Source of the DNA: DATBFU01 sp035498405
GTDB taxonomy: Bacteria; Acidobacteriota; Thermoanaerobaculia; UBA5066; Gp7-AA6
DNA length: 64,000 bases
Assembly: GCA_035498405.1 (NCBI GenBank)
Contig: DATKAE010000047.1
Location: forward strand, 202,823-266,822
Reading direction: 5' to 3'
A program made the translations under genes and the position numbers. Under the pieces are notes generated by a model. That model did no database searches. It was not told the origin of the DNA and worked only from the letters and a program-made list of their open reading frames with translations. The first letter of the stretch is position 1. Each line of letters starts with the position of its first letter. Positions 50,176 to 58,997 of this stretch are shown one piece after another.

Positions 50176-50568
50176 ATGCAAAGCGCCGGTTTTCGCAGGC
50201 TCGACTTTCAGATCGACCTCGAGATTTTCGGTCGAGGTGCTGGCACGATTGTGCCCCGCTACTCGGCGGACCGGTCTGCCGCCGAGCAGGTGGTCCGCAA
50301 GGTTCGCCAGCTGTACCCAGAGTGGAGGTTCACCCTCACCGAGGATCAATGGGGCTACACGGCCCTCTGGCAATGCCCCGGCCGCCCCGCATCCTCTTCG
50401 CTCGTCACCCTCGGGTCGCACCGTTCTCCGACCCTGACCGTTGCCATGGCGCGCGCTTCCCTGGTCGCGGTGCAGAACATGAGGCGCTACGAGGAGCGGC
50501 GGCAGGCCCGCGTCGGCGCGCCGCAGCCTGCTCCCGACAAGAAGATCGAGCAGAAGCAGTCCGGCTGA
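50176..50568 (+). CDS. Small hypothetical protein
   Basis: A 130-residue protein with mixed alpha/beta pattern: strand DFQIDLEIFGRG, helix SAAEQVVRKVRQLYPEW, strand RFTLTEDQWGYTALW, helix VAMARASLVAVQNMRRYEER. Organisation is coherent and the C-terminus is basic. A TAACAT box lies 15 nt before ATG 50176 and there is no Shine-Dalgarno. No family recognised. The region just before (50055-50175) has no other gene. Confidence 0.55.
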   Translation: MQSAGFRRLDFQIDLEIFGRGAGTIVPRYSADRSAAEQVVRKVRQLYPEWRFTLTEDQWGYTALWQCPGRPASSSLVTLGSHRSPTLTVAMARASLVAVQNMRRYEERRQARVGAPQPAPDKKIEQKQSG

Positions 50569-50604
50569 CCCGTGCGGAGGCGCGCCGGAGTCGCCGAGGC
50601 CGAT

Positions 50605-52728
50605 CTACGGGAAATATCCGCTGACGTCCAGAATCAGATCCACGGTTCCGCCGCTCTGGTCGCAGTGGACCGTGAAGGCGCCGCCCGCGGATAGGCTCAC
50701 GACCGCGTTGTTGGCGCGCGTCTGCCTGGCGCGATAGTTGATCGAGGACGTCGAGGGCAGCGGCCCTTCCGAGTAGAAGCGCAGATCTCCCGCTGCCGTC
50801 GGTCCCGTGACGGTCAGGTTCACCGCGACCGCCCGCGCGGAGCCGGGGATGCCGCACTGACCTGTGAGGATGAAGGAGCGGTCGGCATGCGCGGCGAGCG
50901 CCGGCCCCCCGTAGGCTCCCGGGGCGCGCCGCGTGTCGAGGACACGGCAGGGCGCGGTGGTGAAGAACGGGCTCACCCCATAGAAAAACCCGTTCGCCAG
51001 CGTAGTGATGAATCCGCCGGTATTGGTGACCGAAACGTTCACGACTCCGCCGGATTTCGCCGGCGTCGTCGTGGTGATCGTGGACGGATCGACGATGGTC
51101 GTCGCGGTGCCCGCGGCGCCTCCGAAAGACACGGTCGCCCCGGGCCGGAAGTTGTAGCCGGAGATCGTGACCGCCGTCCCGCCGGCCGTCGGTCCCCAGC
51201 TTGGTGAGAGCGACGTGGCAACGGGTTGGAAGGAATAGGCGGTCAGGTGGCTCGATTCGTCCGTGATGTAGAGAGTTCCGTTGGCGACGATCGGGCTCTC
51301 CCAGTGGTTGCCGCCAACGTGGGTGGTGTCGCTCCAGAGCAGGTTGCCGGTGAATGGATCGAGGGCCCGGATGATGCTGCTGCCCGCGTAGTAGAGGACG
51401 TCGTTGGCGATGTGAGGCGAGAAGCCGCCGCCGGTCTTCTGCCATTGCAGGACGAGCGTAGGCACGCCGGCCGTCACCGAAACGCGGAGGCCCGATATCC
51501 CGTTCGCGTTGGCGACGAAGACCCAGGTGCTGCCGTCCGCCGGATTGATCCAGACGGCCGGAGCCGAAAGAACGACGCCTCCCTGCGGCACCGGCAGGAT
51601 CTGGATCTCTCCGCCGACGTGACCGGGGCCACCCTGTCCGCTCAGGTTCATCAGGTTGATCAAGCGCAGGTTGGCGTCTTTGCCCGACTGGACGGCGAGC
51701 CGTCCCGAGTAGCCGGTCGCCGGAAGGATCGCCGGAGCCGTGCTGCCGAGGTCCGCGTCAGCGTTCTGAAGCGCCTGGAAGTTAGTCGGCGTGTAGGTGT
51801 CCAAGGGCTTTCCCGCGCTCCCGGTGCCGTCCGGGTTCAGAGAGAAGACCGAGTCTCCCCACTCGTGTCCCCCGGCGTCGCCGTCGTAGAGGCCGTTTCC
51901 AGTCGCCATGTAGATGCGGTTCGTCACGTCGTCGTACACGACGGCAACCCGCGCCCAGATGGCCGACTGAACGTTTGGGCAATCGGGCAGGCCGGGGGCC
52001 TGGAGGAAGTGGACTGCCTGATCGCTGCAGAGCGCGTTGAAGACGTGCTGCGTGCCGTTTGCCAGATTGATCGCCGTGACATGACCCTGATAGTCGCCGG
52101 CGTCCCCGGGATAGCCGCCATTGGTGACGTAGAGATACGTAGCGCCTCCGGTGGCGGTCGCGATGGCGAGCGCCGAAGAGCCCTTTTCGTTGAATCCCTT
52201 CGTCGTCGCGAGCTGCGGCCAGCCACCCGACGTGATTTCGGTCCCGTCGCCGACCTGGTACTTGTGGACGCGGCCGTCTAAGCCGTAGCTGTAGACGTAG
52301 TTCCGATTCGGGTCGATGGCGGGAGAAGAGGTCGTGTAACAAGGGGTCGAGCCGAGGTTGATGCGGCACGTGCCGGCCGGGTACTGGTGCACCCAGATCT
52401 GCTGTCCCGTGTGCGCGTCGAGGGTGACGATGTGGCCCGCCTTCGTCGTGACGAAGAGCAGGTCCCGGATACCGCTCGGCGTGTCGACGGCGGAGAGATA
52501 GACGGGCGCACCGTCGGCGACAGACGGAAGCGTCGCCTGAAATGTGAACGCAAGATTGTCGACGTTCGAGCTCGTGATGATCGTCTCGAAGGTGTTGTTT
52601 CCGCTGTGCTGCGGATCGCCGTTGTATTGAAGCCAGTCATAGGCGAGCGCGCGGGCCGAGACGAGTGTGAAGAGAAGTGGCAGAACGAGGCGGAAAATGG
52701 ACAGTCGAACAGAAGCAGGGCTCATCAC
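50605..52728 (-). CDS. Secreted PQQ-type beta-propeller with TIG and C-terminal beta domain
   Basis: A 707-residue exported protein. Signal peptide (FRLVLPLLFTLVSARALA), then a PQQ/WD40-like propeller (about residues 30-500, with repeated strands such as GHIVTLDAHTGQQIWVHQY, IIRALDPFTGNLLW and ANGTLYITDESSHLTAY), an IPT/TIG domain (about 505-600, SPSWGPTAGGTAVTISGYNF) and a C-terminal module ending VDLILDVSGYF, seen at the end of many secreted proteins and likely an anchoring or sorting domain. No enzymatic residues were noted. A TACAAT box and GGAGGGAG ribosome site precede ATG 52728. Confidence 0.85.
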   Translation of the reverse strand: MMSPASVRLSIFRLVLPLLFTLVSARALAYDWLQYNGDPQHSGNNTFETIITSSNVDNLAFTFQATLPSVADGAPVYLSAVDTPSGIRDLLFVTTKAGHIVTLDAHTGQQIWVHQYPAGTCRINLGSTPCYTTSSPAIDPNRNYVYSYGLDGRVHKYQVGDGTEITSGGWPQLATTKGFNEKGSSALAIATATGGATYLYVTNGGYPGDAGDYQGHVTAINLANGTQHVFNALCSDQAVHFLQAPGLPDCPNVQSAIWARVAVVYDDVTNRIYMATGNGLYDGDAGGHEWGDSVFSLNPDGTGSAGKPLDTYTPTNFQALQNADADLGSTAPAILPATGYSGRLAVQSGKDANLRLINLMNLSGQGGPGHVGGEIQILPVPQGGVVLSAPAVWINPADGSTWVFVANANGISGLRVSVTAGVPTLVLQWQKTGGGFSPHIANDVLYYAGSSIIRALDPFTGNLLWSDTTHVGGNHWESPIVANGTLYITDESSHLTAYSFQPVATSLSPSWGPTAGGTAVTISGYNFRPGATVSFGGAAGTATTIVDPSTITTTTPAKSGGVVNVSVTNTGGFITTLANGFFYGVSPFFTTAPCRVLDTRRAPGAYGGPALAAHADRSFILTGQCGIPGSARAVAVNLTVTGPTAAGDLRFYSEGPLPSTSSINYRARQTRANNAVVSLSAGGAFTVHCDQSGGTVDLILDVSGYFP

Positions 52729-52807
52729 GGCGCTCTCCCTCCGCCCGATTGTAGAGGAGCGACGTCGCTAGCGCCGTGGTTTTGAGATTTCTCTTTTGAC
52801 TGCGGCC

Positions 52808-52924
52808 GCCGACGACGCTCGGTGCGATGTCCGGCTGGCGGGTAACCGCCGCGCTGCGCCCGGCGTTGCTTCGGGCCGGCATGCGCCGGTTCCCTCGCAG
52901 CGAGTGGCGGAGGAGGAGGGATTA
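52808..52924. repeat. Degenerate copies of the tRNA-Ser 3' end and its flank
   Basis: The 3' terminal sequence of the tRNA-Ser(UGA) (GAGTGGCGGAGGAGGA-GGATT) occurs at 53013 inside the gene and again with one change at 52902-52924 outside it. The block GCCGACGACGCTCGGT also occurs twice (52808-52823 and 52974-52989). A perfect hairpin (CGCCGGCC / GGCCGGCG) at 52926-52944 follows the fragment. This looks like a scar of attachment-site or tRNA-end duplication; no element genes remain. Confidence 0.55.
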
Positions 52925-53015
52925 CCGCCGGCCTGTGGCCGGCGTTGTGTCGCGTCCCTCGGCCGCTAGCGCGGCCGACGACGCTCGGTTCGAACCCCCG
53001 GCTGGCGGGTTCGAG

Positions 53016-53105
53016 TGGCGGAGGAGGAAGGATTCGAACCTTCGGTGCCGTTTCCGGCACAGCGGTTTTCAAGACCGCCGCCTTAAACCTCTCGGCCACT
53101 CCTCC
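53016..53105 (-). tRNA. tRNA-Ser (anticodon UGA)
   Basis: A class II tRNA on the minus strand: acceptor GGAGGAG pairs with CTCCTCC, anticodon loop CTTGAAA gives UGA, long variable arm GTGCCG/CGGCAC, T-loop GGTTCGAATCC, and encoded CCA. A TAAACT box lies eight nt upstream of the 5' end (53114-53119). Confidence 0.95.
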
Positions 53106-53222
53106 GGGATTGCAGTTTAGCGGAGGCGCCGCGTGATAGCGGGTCCGGCGGGGCGTCGGTCTGCGACCGCCGACTCTCCACGGCGAGACCCTTAGTGCGG
53201 CAAGGGAGCGGGTGAGGGTCCC
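53106..53222. other. Intergenic space upstream of tRNA-Ser
   Basis: 117 bp with a tRNA promoter-like box (TAAACT at 53114-53119) and no gene. A GC-rich stretch ends at the stop of the hydrolase gene. Confidence 0.4.
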
Positions 53223-54194
53223 TCAGTCGCCGTGCGGGTCGAGGCCGGGCCAGGGCTTGCGGTCGCGGACGTAGCGGTCGAGCCAATCGCGGACGAGGCG
53301 GTCCACGTCCTCGCGATACTCGGACAGCCCGTGCTCGCCTCCTTCGAAGACGACGAGGCGGAACGGGTGCTTGGCTTCGAGAAGCACCGCTGACATGTCC
53401 AGGGCCTGCTTGGGGTGAACGCGCCAGTCGGCCGTCCCGGCGAGGATCAGAATCGGCGTCTTCGGGTTCAACCGCTCGGCCCAGCGCACGGCCGAGCGCG
53501 CGGCGAGAGCCTCCTCTTTCCGTTCCCGGTAGTCGGGGATCAGGGCGAGAAAGACGTCCTCCATCTCGGGACGGCGGGCGAGCATGTCCGACAGGTCGGT
53601 GACACCCGAGGAGACGACCGCCGCGGCGATGCGGTCGGTGCGCGCGAGGGCGAGGTAGGTCATCATGCCGCCGCGGCTCCAGCCGCACATCCCGATGCGG
53701 GTCGCGTCGACTTTCGACAGAGACCCGAGAAGCGGTATCAGGTTCAGGACGTCGTCGACGTCGGCGCCGCCGAATTCCTCTTTTCCCTCGCCCCCGTCGT
53801 TTCCCCGATATTGGCTCGCTGCGACGACGTATCCCCATCGCGCCAGGCTGCCGAGCTTGACGACCGCATCCTCCGGGCGCAACTGGGCGAACGCCCGGTT
53901 GCCGCCCCTGTTGAAGATGACTGCCGGCAGATGCTCGCCCTTCTTGGGCACCGCCAGGTAGCCCTTCACCCGAAGTCCGTCGCTCGCATACGTGATCGCG
54001 GTAACCGCGACCTCCTCGAGGATCTGACGCGTGGCGGCCGCTGTGGCCGTGTCGGCGGAAAGCCGCACGGACGAGACGGCGAGGATCTGGCCGTCTTGGA
54101 GCGGGACGGCGGCGTCGGGAGGAGCCGCGGCAACCCGAACGGCTGCAGCCGCCCCGGACAGGAGTGCGACAAGGGTCTTGCCGGCGAAGCGCAC
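53223..54194 (-). CDS. Secreted alpha/beta hydrolase (S9/dienelactone-hydrolase-like)
   Basis: A 323-residue exported hydrolase. After a signal peptide (RFAGKTLVALLSGAAAAVRVAAA), the fold begins GLRVKGYLAVPKKGEHLPAVIF; the nucleophile elbow is GMCGWSRGGMM, the acid is in AGTADWRVHPKQ and the His in FEGGEHGLSEY. The organisation is that of prolyl-oligopeptidase-type (S9) catalytic domains without the propeller. Substrate unknown. GTG 54194 is 2 bp from the SDR stop, so it shares its transcript. Confidence 0.85.
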   Translation of the reverse strand: MRFAGKTLVALLSGAAAAVRVAAAPPDAAVPLQDGQILAVSSVRLSADTATAAATRQILEEVAVTAITYASDGLRVKGYLAVPKKGEHLPAVIFNRGGNRAFAQLRPEDAVVKLGSLARWGYVVAASQYRGNDGGEGKEEFGGADVDDVLNLIPLLGSLSKVDATRIGMCGWSRGGMMTYLALARTDRIAAAVVSSGVTDLSDMLARRPEMEDVFLALIPDYRERKEEALAARSAVRWAERLNPKTPILILAGTADWRVHPKQALDMSAVLLEAKHPFRLVVFEGGEHGLSEYREDVDRLVRDWLDRYVRDRKPWPGLDPHGD

Positions 54195-54196
54195 GG

Positions 54197-54985
54197 CTAG
54201 GCCTTGCGAGTCTCCTGGATACGCCGGGCGATCGCTGTGACGAGCCGCCGCGGCGAAAACCGAACCGATTGCGCGAGCAGCTTGTTGCCGAGTCCGGGAA
54301 CGACGACTCGCCGGCCACGCATCATCCCGCGGTAGCCGACCCGCGCCACGGATCGCACATCGCGGACGAGCGGGCTATGAAAGAGATGCGTCTCTTCCAT
54401 GCCTGCCTTCGTCTGAAATTCCGTCAGCGTCGGCCCGGGGCAGAGAGCGGTCACCGTCACGCCCGTTCCCGCGAGCTCGTTGGCCAGGGCCTCGGAGAAG
54501 AAGAGAACGTACGACTTGCTCGCATAGTAGACGGCCATGAGCGGCCCGGGCTGGAAGGCGGCCGTCGAGGCGACGTTCAGAATGCGCCCGCGTCCGCGGG
54601 ACTGCATTCCCGGGAGAAGCCGCTTGGTGAGCTCAGTCAAGGCCACGATGTTGACCTGGATCAGCTCCCGCTCCTTTTCGAGCGGCGTTTTCACGAAGAA
54701 TCCGTAGACGCCGAGGCCCGCGTTGTTCACGAGAACTTCGATCGGGAGCCCCCGCGACTCGACTTCCTGGGCTACCAGTCGGGGAGAGTCCGGATCGGCG
54801 AGGTCCCGAGGCAGGACGGTCACCGCGATCCCGAACTCCTCGCGGAACGCCCGGGCGATGTCCTCCAGCCGGTCGCGGCGGCGCGCCACCAGGACGAGGT
54901 CGTACCTGTCGCGAGCGAGCAGCGTCGCAAGCTCCAACCCGATGCCGCTCGAAGCCCCGGTGACGAGAGCGGCCGCACGCGTCAC
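54197..54985 (-). CDS. Short-chain dehydrogenase
   Basis: A 262-residue classical SDR: VTGASSGIGLELA (residues 9-21), NNAGLGVYGFF, and catalytic NVASTAAF ... YYASKSYVL (Tyr-x3-Lys). Wording and length match the DltE/YqjQ-like SDR group (SDR family with acyl substrates) but the substrate is unknown. It is 11 bp downstream of the halogenase-like flavoenzyme, likely in an operon with it and the hydrolase. Confidence 0.88.
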   Translation of the reverse strand: MTRAAALVTGASSGIGLELATLLARDRYDLVLVARRRDRLEDIARAFREEFGIAVTVLPRDLADPDSPRLVAQEVESRGLPIEVLVNNAGLGVYGFFVKTPLEKERELIQVNIVALTELTKRLLPGMQSRGRGRILNVASTAAFQPGPLMAVYYASKSYVLFFSEALANELAGTGVTVTALCPGPTLTEFQTKAGMEETHLFHSPLVRDVRSVARVGYRGMMRGRRVVVPGLGNKLLAQSVRFSPRRLVTAIARRIQETRKA

Positions 54986-54995
54986 TTCGAGTTCG

Positions 54996-56621
54996 TCAGC
55001 CCTGGACGACTTTCGACGGCTCGGCTCGGGCCTCGAAATCTCTCGGCTTGCGCTCCTCGGCGAGTACCACGCCGGATGGCCTCGGCCGGACGATGTAGGT
55101 CCAGGCGTTGGCGAGCTCCGCCTTGGCCCATCGCACGAGGCCGTGGCCGAGCATTGTCCACATGGCGGCGCGCACCGAAAAGCCCACGAACTTCGGGCGC
55201 CGTCCGGCGTTGTGGTTGCCGTAGATGCCGAGCCTCATCTTGCGCTGCGCGATCTTGACGAGCCGGCGGTTGTAGAAGCGAATGGGGTAATAGCCGATCT
55301 CGGCGCCGTCCTCGAAGTAGGGGGGCACGCCCATCCGCTCGTGGGACCAGCGGTAGATCGGCATGACCGCGGCGAAATAGTAGAGGGCCGTGTCGAGGAG
55401 AAACGCGATCGTCATCGTGTCGTAGTCGCCCATCACGTAGTACTTGTCGCGATAGATCGACTCGTAGAAGTACTTGAAGAAGCGGCCGTAGCGGCGGTTG
55501 TGCAGCGCGTACTTCTCGGCCATCTTCTCGGGCGGGGCGCCCGAGAAAGCCTCGAGGATCAAGCGCGTGCGTGTCCACACGGAGAAGGACATCTGGTCGA
55601 GGCCGGGAGAGTAGAAAGGATCGAGGAATCCCCCGGCGTCGCCCACGCAGGCCCAGCCGGGTCCGATGAACTGGTCGACGAAGTAGGGAAGATGCGCGTA
55701 GTAGCGGCAGTCGCCGTCGATCGGAGACGCGCCCTCGAGGAGTTGGCGCGAGAGCGGATTTCCGTCGAGAAACCGGGTCAGCCGCTCGAGCGGGGTCTTG
55801 CCCTCCGGATTGACGAGTCGCTTGTCCCAGACGAGGCCGACCGAGGTCTCGCCGTCCTTGAGCGGGATGAACCAGATCCAGTATCCCCAGCCAGTGAAGT
55901 GGTTGGTCGCCAGTCGCCGAGCCGTCAGAACCGCGCGCGCCCAGGGGTTGCCCGGGTCGGTTCCCGCCACCGCCACACCGTCCATGTCCTTGACGCCCCG
56001 GTAGCGGACCCAGATCGCCGCGATGGGATGAGTTTCGATCGGCGTCACGCCGCCGCGCTTGCGAGCGAGCATCGCCTGCCGTCCCGTTGCGTCGACGAGC
56101 CACTTGCAGCGGACGGTGTGGCGGGAGCCGTCGCTCTTCTCGATCGTGAGTGTGTTGCCGGCCTCGCCGCCGAGCTCGAACGCCGTTACCCTGGCCGGTC
56201 GCCAGACGTCGCTGCCCTCCTCGCCGGCCACGAAGAGAAGGCGCTCGTCGAGCTTCGAGCGGTCGAGCTGAAAGGAAGGCGTGCGCGCAAGTTGCGTGGG
56301 CCCGGTCTCCGAGGCTTCCTGCAGGCAGGTGACCTTGTCGTTGACGAACCAGAAGCGGAAGGCCTGCTTCGGGAGCTGCTCGCGCGAGAGGTGGTCGTAC
56401 TGCTTGAGGACTCGGGTCAGGAAGTAGGCCGATACCTCGACGGTCGACTCGCCCACCTTCCAGTCGAAACGGTCGGTCTTCTCGACGACCAGGATCTTCA
56501 AGTTCGGGTTTCCACGCTTCAAGAGAATGGCCGTCGACGCGCCGGCCACGGCGCCCCCCATCACGACGGCGTCGTAGGAGAGAGAGGAACCGGAGTCGAC
56601 GGCCAGGGATTCGGAGGCCAT
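54996..56621 (-). CDS. Flavin-dependent halogenase-like oxidoreductase
   Basis: A 541-residue FAD enzyme. Dinucleotide motif VVMGGAVAGASTA (about 19-31), the GES loop FDWKVGEST (53-60), the halogenase-type WIWFIP (Trp248-Pro253, the W-x-W-x-I-P motif that blocks monooxygenation in tryptophan halogenases), and FAD-binding GDAGGFLDPFYSPG. A Lys (Lys85, LPKQAFRFWF) sits where the catalytic lysine of such enzymes lies, but alignment is needed to confirm it. Similar sequences occur in myxobacteria and acidobacteria, some not proven to halogenate. ATG 56621 follows a TAGACT box by six nt. Confidence 0.8.
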   Translation of the reverse strand: MASESLAVDSGSSLSYDAVVMGGAVAGASTAILLKRGNPNLKILVVEKTDRFDWKVGESTVEVSAYFLTRVLKQYDHLSREQLPKQAFRFWFVNDKVTCLQEASETGPTQLARTPSFQLDRSKLDERLLFVAGEEGSDVWRPARVTAFELGGEAGNTLTIEKSDGSRHTVRCKWLVDATGRQAMLARKRGGVTPIETHPIAAIWVRYRGVKDMDGVAVAGTDPGNPWARAVLTARRLATNHFTGWGYWIWFIPLKDGETSVGLVWDKRLVNPEGKTPLERLTRFLDGNPLSRQLLEGASPIDGDCRYYAHLPYFVDQFIGPGWACVGDAGGFLDPFYSPGLDQMSFSVWTRTRLILEAFSGAPPEKMAEKYALHNRRYGRFFKYFYESIYRDKYYVMGDYDTMTIAFLLDTALYYFAAVMPIYRWSHERMGVPPYFEDGAEIGYYPIRFYNRRLVKIAQRKMRLGIYGNHNAGRRPKFVGFSVRAAMWTMLGHGLVRWAKAELANAWTYIVRPRPSGVVLAEERKPRDFEARAEPSKVVQG

Positions 56622-56627
56622 GCCCTT

Positions 56628-56633
56628 AGTCTA
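56628..56633 (-). promoter_or_regulatory. Putative -10 box of the halogenase-like gene
   Basis: The minus strand reads TAGACT six nt before ATG 56621; no Shine-Dalgarno. It would make the flavoenzyme-SDR-hydrolase set a separate transcript from the FG-GAP gene upstream, 33 bp away. Confidence 0.4.
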
Positions 56634-56653
56634 AGGCAGGAGCGGGAGCGAGG

Positions 56654-58882
56654 CTAACGCGCCTTACCGGGTCGGGGAGCCGGAACAATGCCTCGCTCCT
56701 CGTCGACCCAGAGTGTCCTGTCTACCGAATCGATCGGACCGAGATCCTGAACCCGGCCGGACGGCCAGCGCACGGTCAGTCCAGTCAGCCGCGTCGCGGC
56801 ACCGAGACCCAGATGTGCGATCGGGCTGCCCGTCGAGAGGTAACCGCTCGCGTTATCCGTTTCGGCGATCAGACGGCGCCCGTCGGGCAGCGCAGCGGTA
56901 ACTCGTGAGCCCACGCCGTCGCGGTTGTCACGGCCGGGTGTACCCGCCAGGCGCAGCCGCAGGAAGTGCTCGCCCGGGCGCGAGGATCCGAGAAAGAGCG
57001 CCTCGGGCGCCTGCACCGAGCGGACGTAGAGATCGAGCGCGCCGTCGCCGTTGGCGTCGAAGGCGACGGCGGCGCGCCCGTTCGTTTCGAGGTCGAGGCC
57101 GTCTAAGAAGGCTCGGTCTTCGAATACAGGATCGGCTCCAGCGCCGCGGTTGTGAAAATAGCGATCGCGCTCGATGCCGGCGATGCCGGCCCCCTTGCGG
57201 TCGAAGCTCCGCTTGCCCGCCTGATAGTCGTCCCAGTACGCGAGCGAGTCCCACCAGAACTCGAGTTCCCGGTCGCGATCGCGGCCGTCGCCCCACATGC
57301 CGTTGGAGGCGTAGAGGTCGAGCCACGAATCATTGTCGAGATCCGCCGGGACGGCCGTCCAGTTCCAGCCGGCGTGCGCCGCGCCCGACCGGCGCGTCTC
57401 GTTCTCGAAGGTATGGTCCTCGCGCTGCAGGAGAAGGCTGTTGCCCGTCGCCATCTTCTCCATCCAGGAGATCGCGAGAGGCAGAAAGATCCGCCCCGGA
57501 AGTCCCACCGGAAGCCAGGGGTAATCGTGCAGAAAGTACCACTGCGTGTCGGTCCCGGTCGTGTAGATGTCGAGCCGGCCGTCTCCGTCGAAATCGCCCC
57601 ATGCGCCCGACATCCCGTAGGCGCGAACTTCTGCCCCAGCCTTCTTCGTTACATCCTGGAATCGTCGGCCGCCGACGTTGCGATAGAGGTTGGTCAGGCC
57701 GAAGTCGTTGGTGACGAGCAGATCCGGGCGGCCGTCTCCATCGTAGTCGGCGAAGAGCGCGGAGAGAGACCAGCGCGTCGCGGGCAGGAGCCCCCAAGCC
57801 TCCGTGGCGTCGGTGAAGTGTCCGTGGCCGTCGTTCAGGTAGAGCCGGTTCGGCTGCGCATCGTTGGCGTCGAACGGAGGGTCGGGCAGCTGGTGGTAGT
57901 AGTCGCCGGTGATGCAGACGAAGAGGTCGAGGTCCCCATCGCCGTCCACGTCGGCGAAGGCGGCCGAGCGGGCGTTGCCGGCGACAGCGATGCCGGAGCG
58001 GGCAGTGATCTCCTCGAAGGTCCCGTCTCCCCGATTGTGAAAGAGGCGGGCCGGACCGAAGGCGTCGGTGACGAAGAGGTCGGGAAATCCGTCGCCGTCG
58101 ACGTCTCCGGCCGCCACGCCGGTCGCGGCGATTCCTTCCGTTGCGGACCGGGCGAGTCCGGCCTTCATGGTGACGTCGGTGAAGTGGCCGTGACCGTCGT
58201 TCTCGTAGAGGATCGAGCGCACGAAGTCGCCGACGAAGAGATCCTCGTAGCCGTCCTGGTTGTAGTCGAGCACGGCGACACCGGAGCCCGGCCAGATGTC
58301 CGAGATCAGCCAGTTGCTCAACTTCAAGGGAGGGTCGCGGCGCGCCGCTCCGAGTCCGGCCTCGGCCGTGCCGTTGCGGAAGCGAGGGTGCGCCTCGCTC
58401 CGATCCGAGATCGTTCGCTCGAATTGCACGGAAGCTCCGCCTGCTTTCCCTCCGGTTGTAGGCCTTGTCTCGCGGGGATCCCATTGCGCCGCGACGGTTG
58501 TCTCCGCGCTCCTTTCGACCCGAGCGCCGTCCGCCTGGAAGCCGCCCACGGTGAAGAGGACCGGGCCGGAGGTCTTCTCGCGGGTCGGTCCGATCTCGTG
58601 GCTCGGCTTCTCGACCCGGAACTCGATGTATGCGATCCGCTCCAAGTCCTTCCACGCCCAGGCGCGCAGGGGAGCGATCCCTTCCGGATCCGCGGCTGTG
58701 GCTTCACGGCTCTTCAGCGACCGCCGAGTCTCTTCACAGGCATCGCGATAGTGGATCAGACGCTCCATCCATGGAGCGAAGCCGCGCCGCAACCGCGTGA
58801 TCGAGGCGTTTTCGTAGAGCCAGACGCCCGCGCCGGCGAGTGCGAGGAGGCCCAAGACCAGAAGGAGGCTTCGCCGCGTCAC
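56654..58882 (-). CDS. CRTAC1-like FG-GAP repeat protein with UnbV domain
   Basis: A 742-residue protein with an N-terminal signal-anchor (SLLLVLGLLALAGAGVWLY), then a helical stretch, and from about residue 205 FG-GAP/VCBS repeats with calcium-type DxDxDG loops (DYNQDGYEDLFVGDF, DVDGDGFPDLFVTDAF, DFDGDGRLDIYTTG). The C-terminal 100 residues (GVGSRVTAALPDGRRL, TGLTVRWPSGRVQDLG) form the ASPIC/UnbV domain. Such secreted or membrane-tethered proteins are numerous in Acidobacteriota and may bind carbohydrate or act as adhesins. GTG 58882 is nine nt after a TACCAT box and lacks a ribosome site. Confidence 0.88.
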   Translation of the reverse strand: MTRRSLLLVLGLLALAGAGVWLYENASITRLRRGFAPWMERLIHYRDACEETRRSLKSREATAADPEGIAPLRAWAWKDLERIAYIEFRVEKPSHEIGPTREKTSGPVLFTVGGFQADGARVERSAETTVAAQWDPRETRPTTGGKAGGASVQFERTISDRSEAHPRFRNGTAEAGLGAARRDPPLKLSNWLISDIWPGSGVAVLDYNQDGYEDLFVGDFVRSILYENDGHGHFTDVTMKAGLARSATEGIAATGVAAGDVDGDGFPDLFVTDAFGPARLFHNRGDGTFEEITARSGIAVAGNARSAAFADVDGDGDLDLFVCITGDYYHQLPDPPFDANDAQPNRLYLNDGHGHFTDATEAWGLLPATRWSLSALFADYDGDGRPDLLVTNDFGLTNLYRNVGGRRFQDVTKKAGAEVRAYGMSGAWGDFDGDGRLDIYTTGTDTQWYFLHDYPWLPVGLPGRIFLPLAISWMEKMATGNSLLLQREDHTFENETRRSGAAHAGWNWTAVPADLDNDSWLDLYASNGMWGDGRDRDRELEFWWDSLAYWDDYQAGKRSFDRKGAGIAGIERDRYFHNRGAGADPVFEDRAFLDGLDLETNGRAAVAFDANGDGALDLYVRSVQAPEALFLGSSRPGEHFLRLRLAGTPGRDNRDGVGSRVTAALPDGRRLIAETDNASGYLSTGSPIAHLGLGAATRLTGLTVRWPSGRVQDLGPIDSVDRTLWVDEERGIVPAPRPGKAR

Positions 58883-58950
58883 ACGGCCCGGATGGTACCC
58901 CTTCCGGCGGCGCCTACCCAGCGGTCGAGCGAAAGCGAGTAACCGCTGGT

Positions 58951-58979
58951 TTCAAACTCGGAGCGCATCCACTAACATC
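58951..58979 (+). promoter_or_regulatory. Promoter of tRNA-Ser(GCU)
   Basis: TTTCAA (58951-58956) and TAACAT (58974-58979) separated by 17 bp, with the tRNA 5' end at 58998. It is the clearest sigma-70-type promoter in the window. Confidence 0.6.
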
Positions 58980-58997
58980 GGGACTTGGCCACTTACC

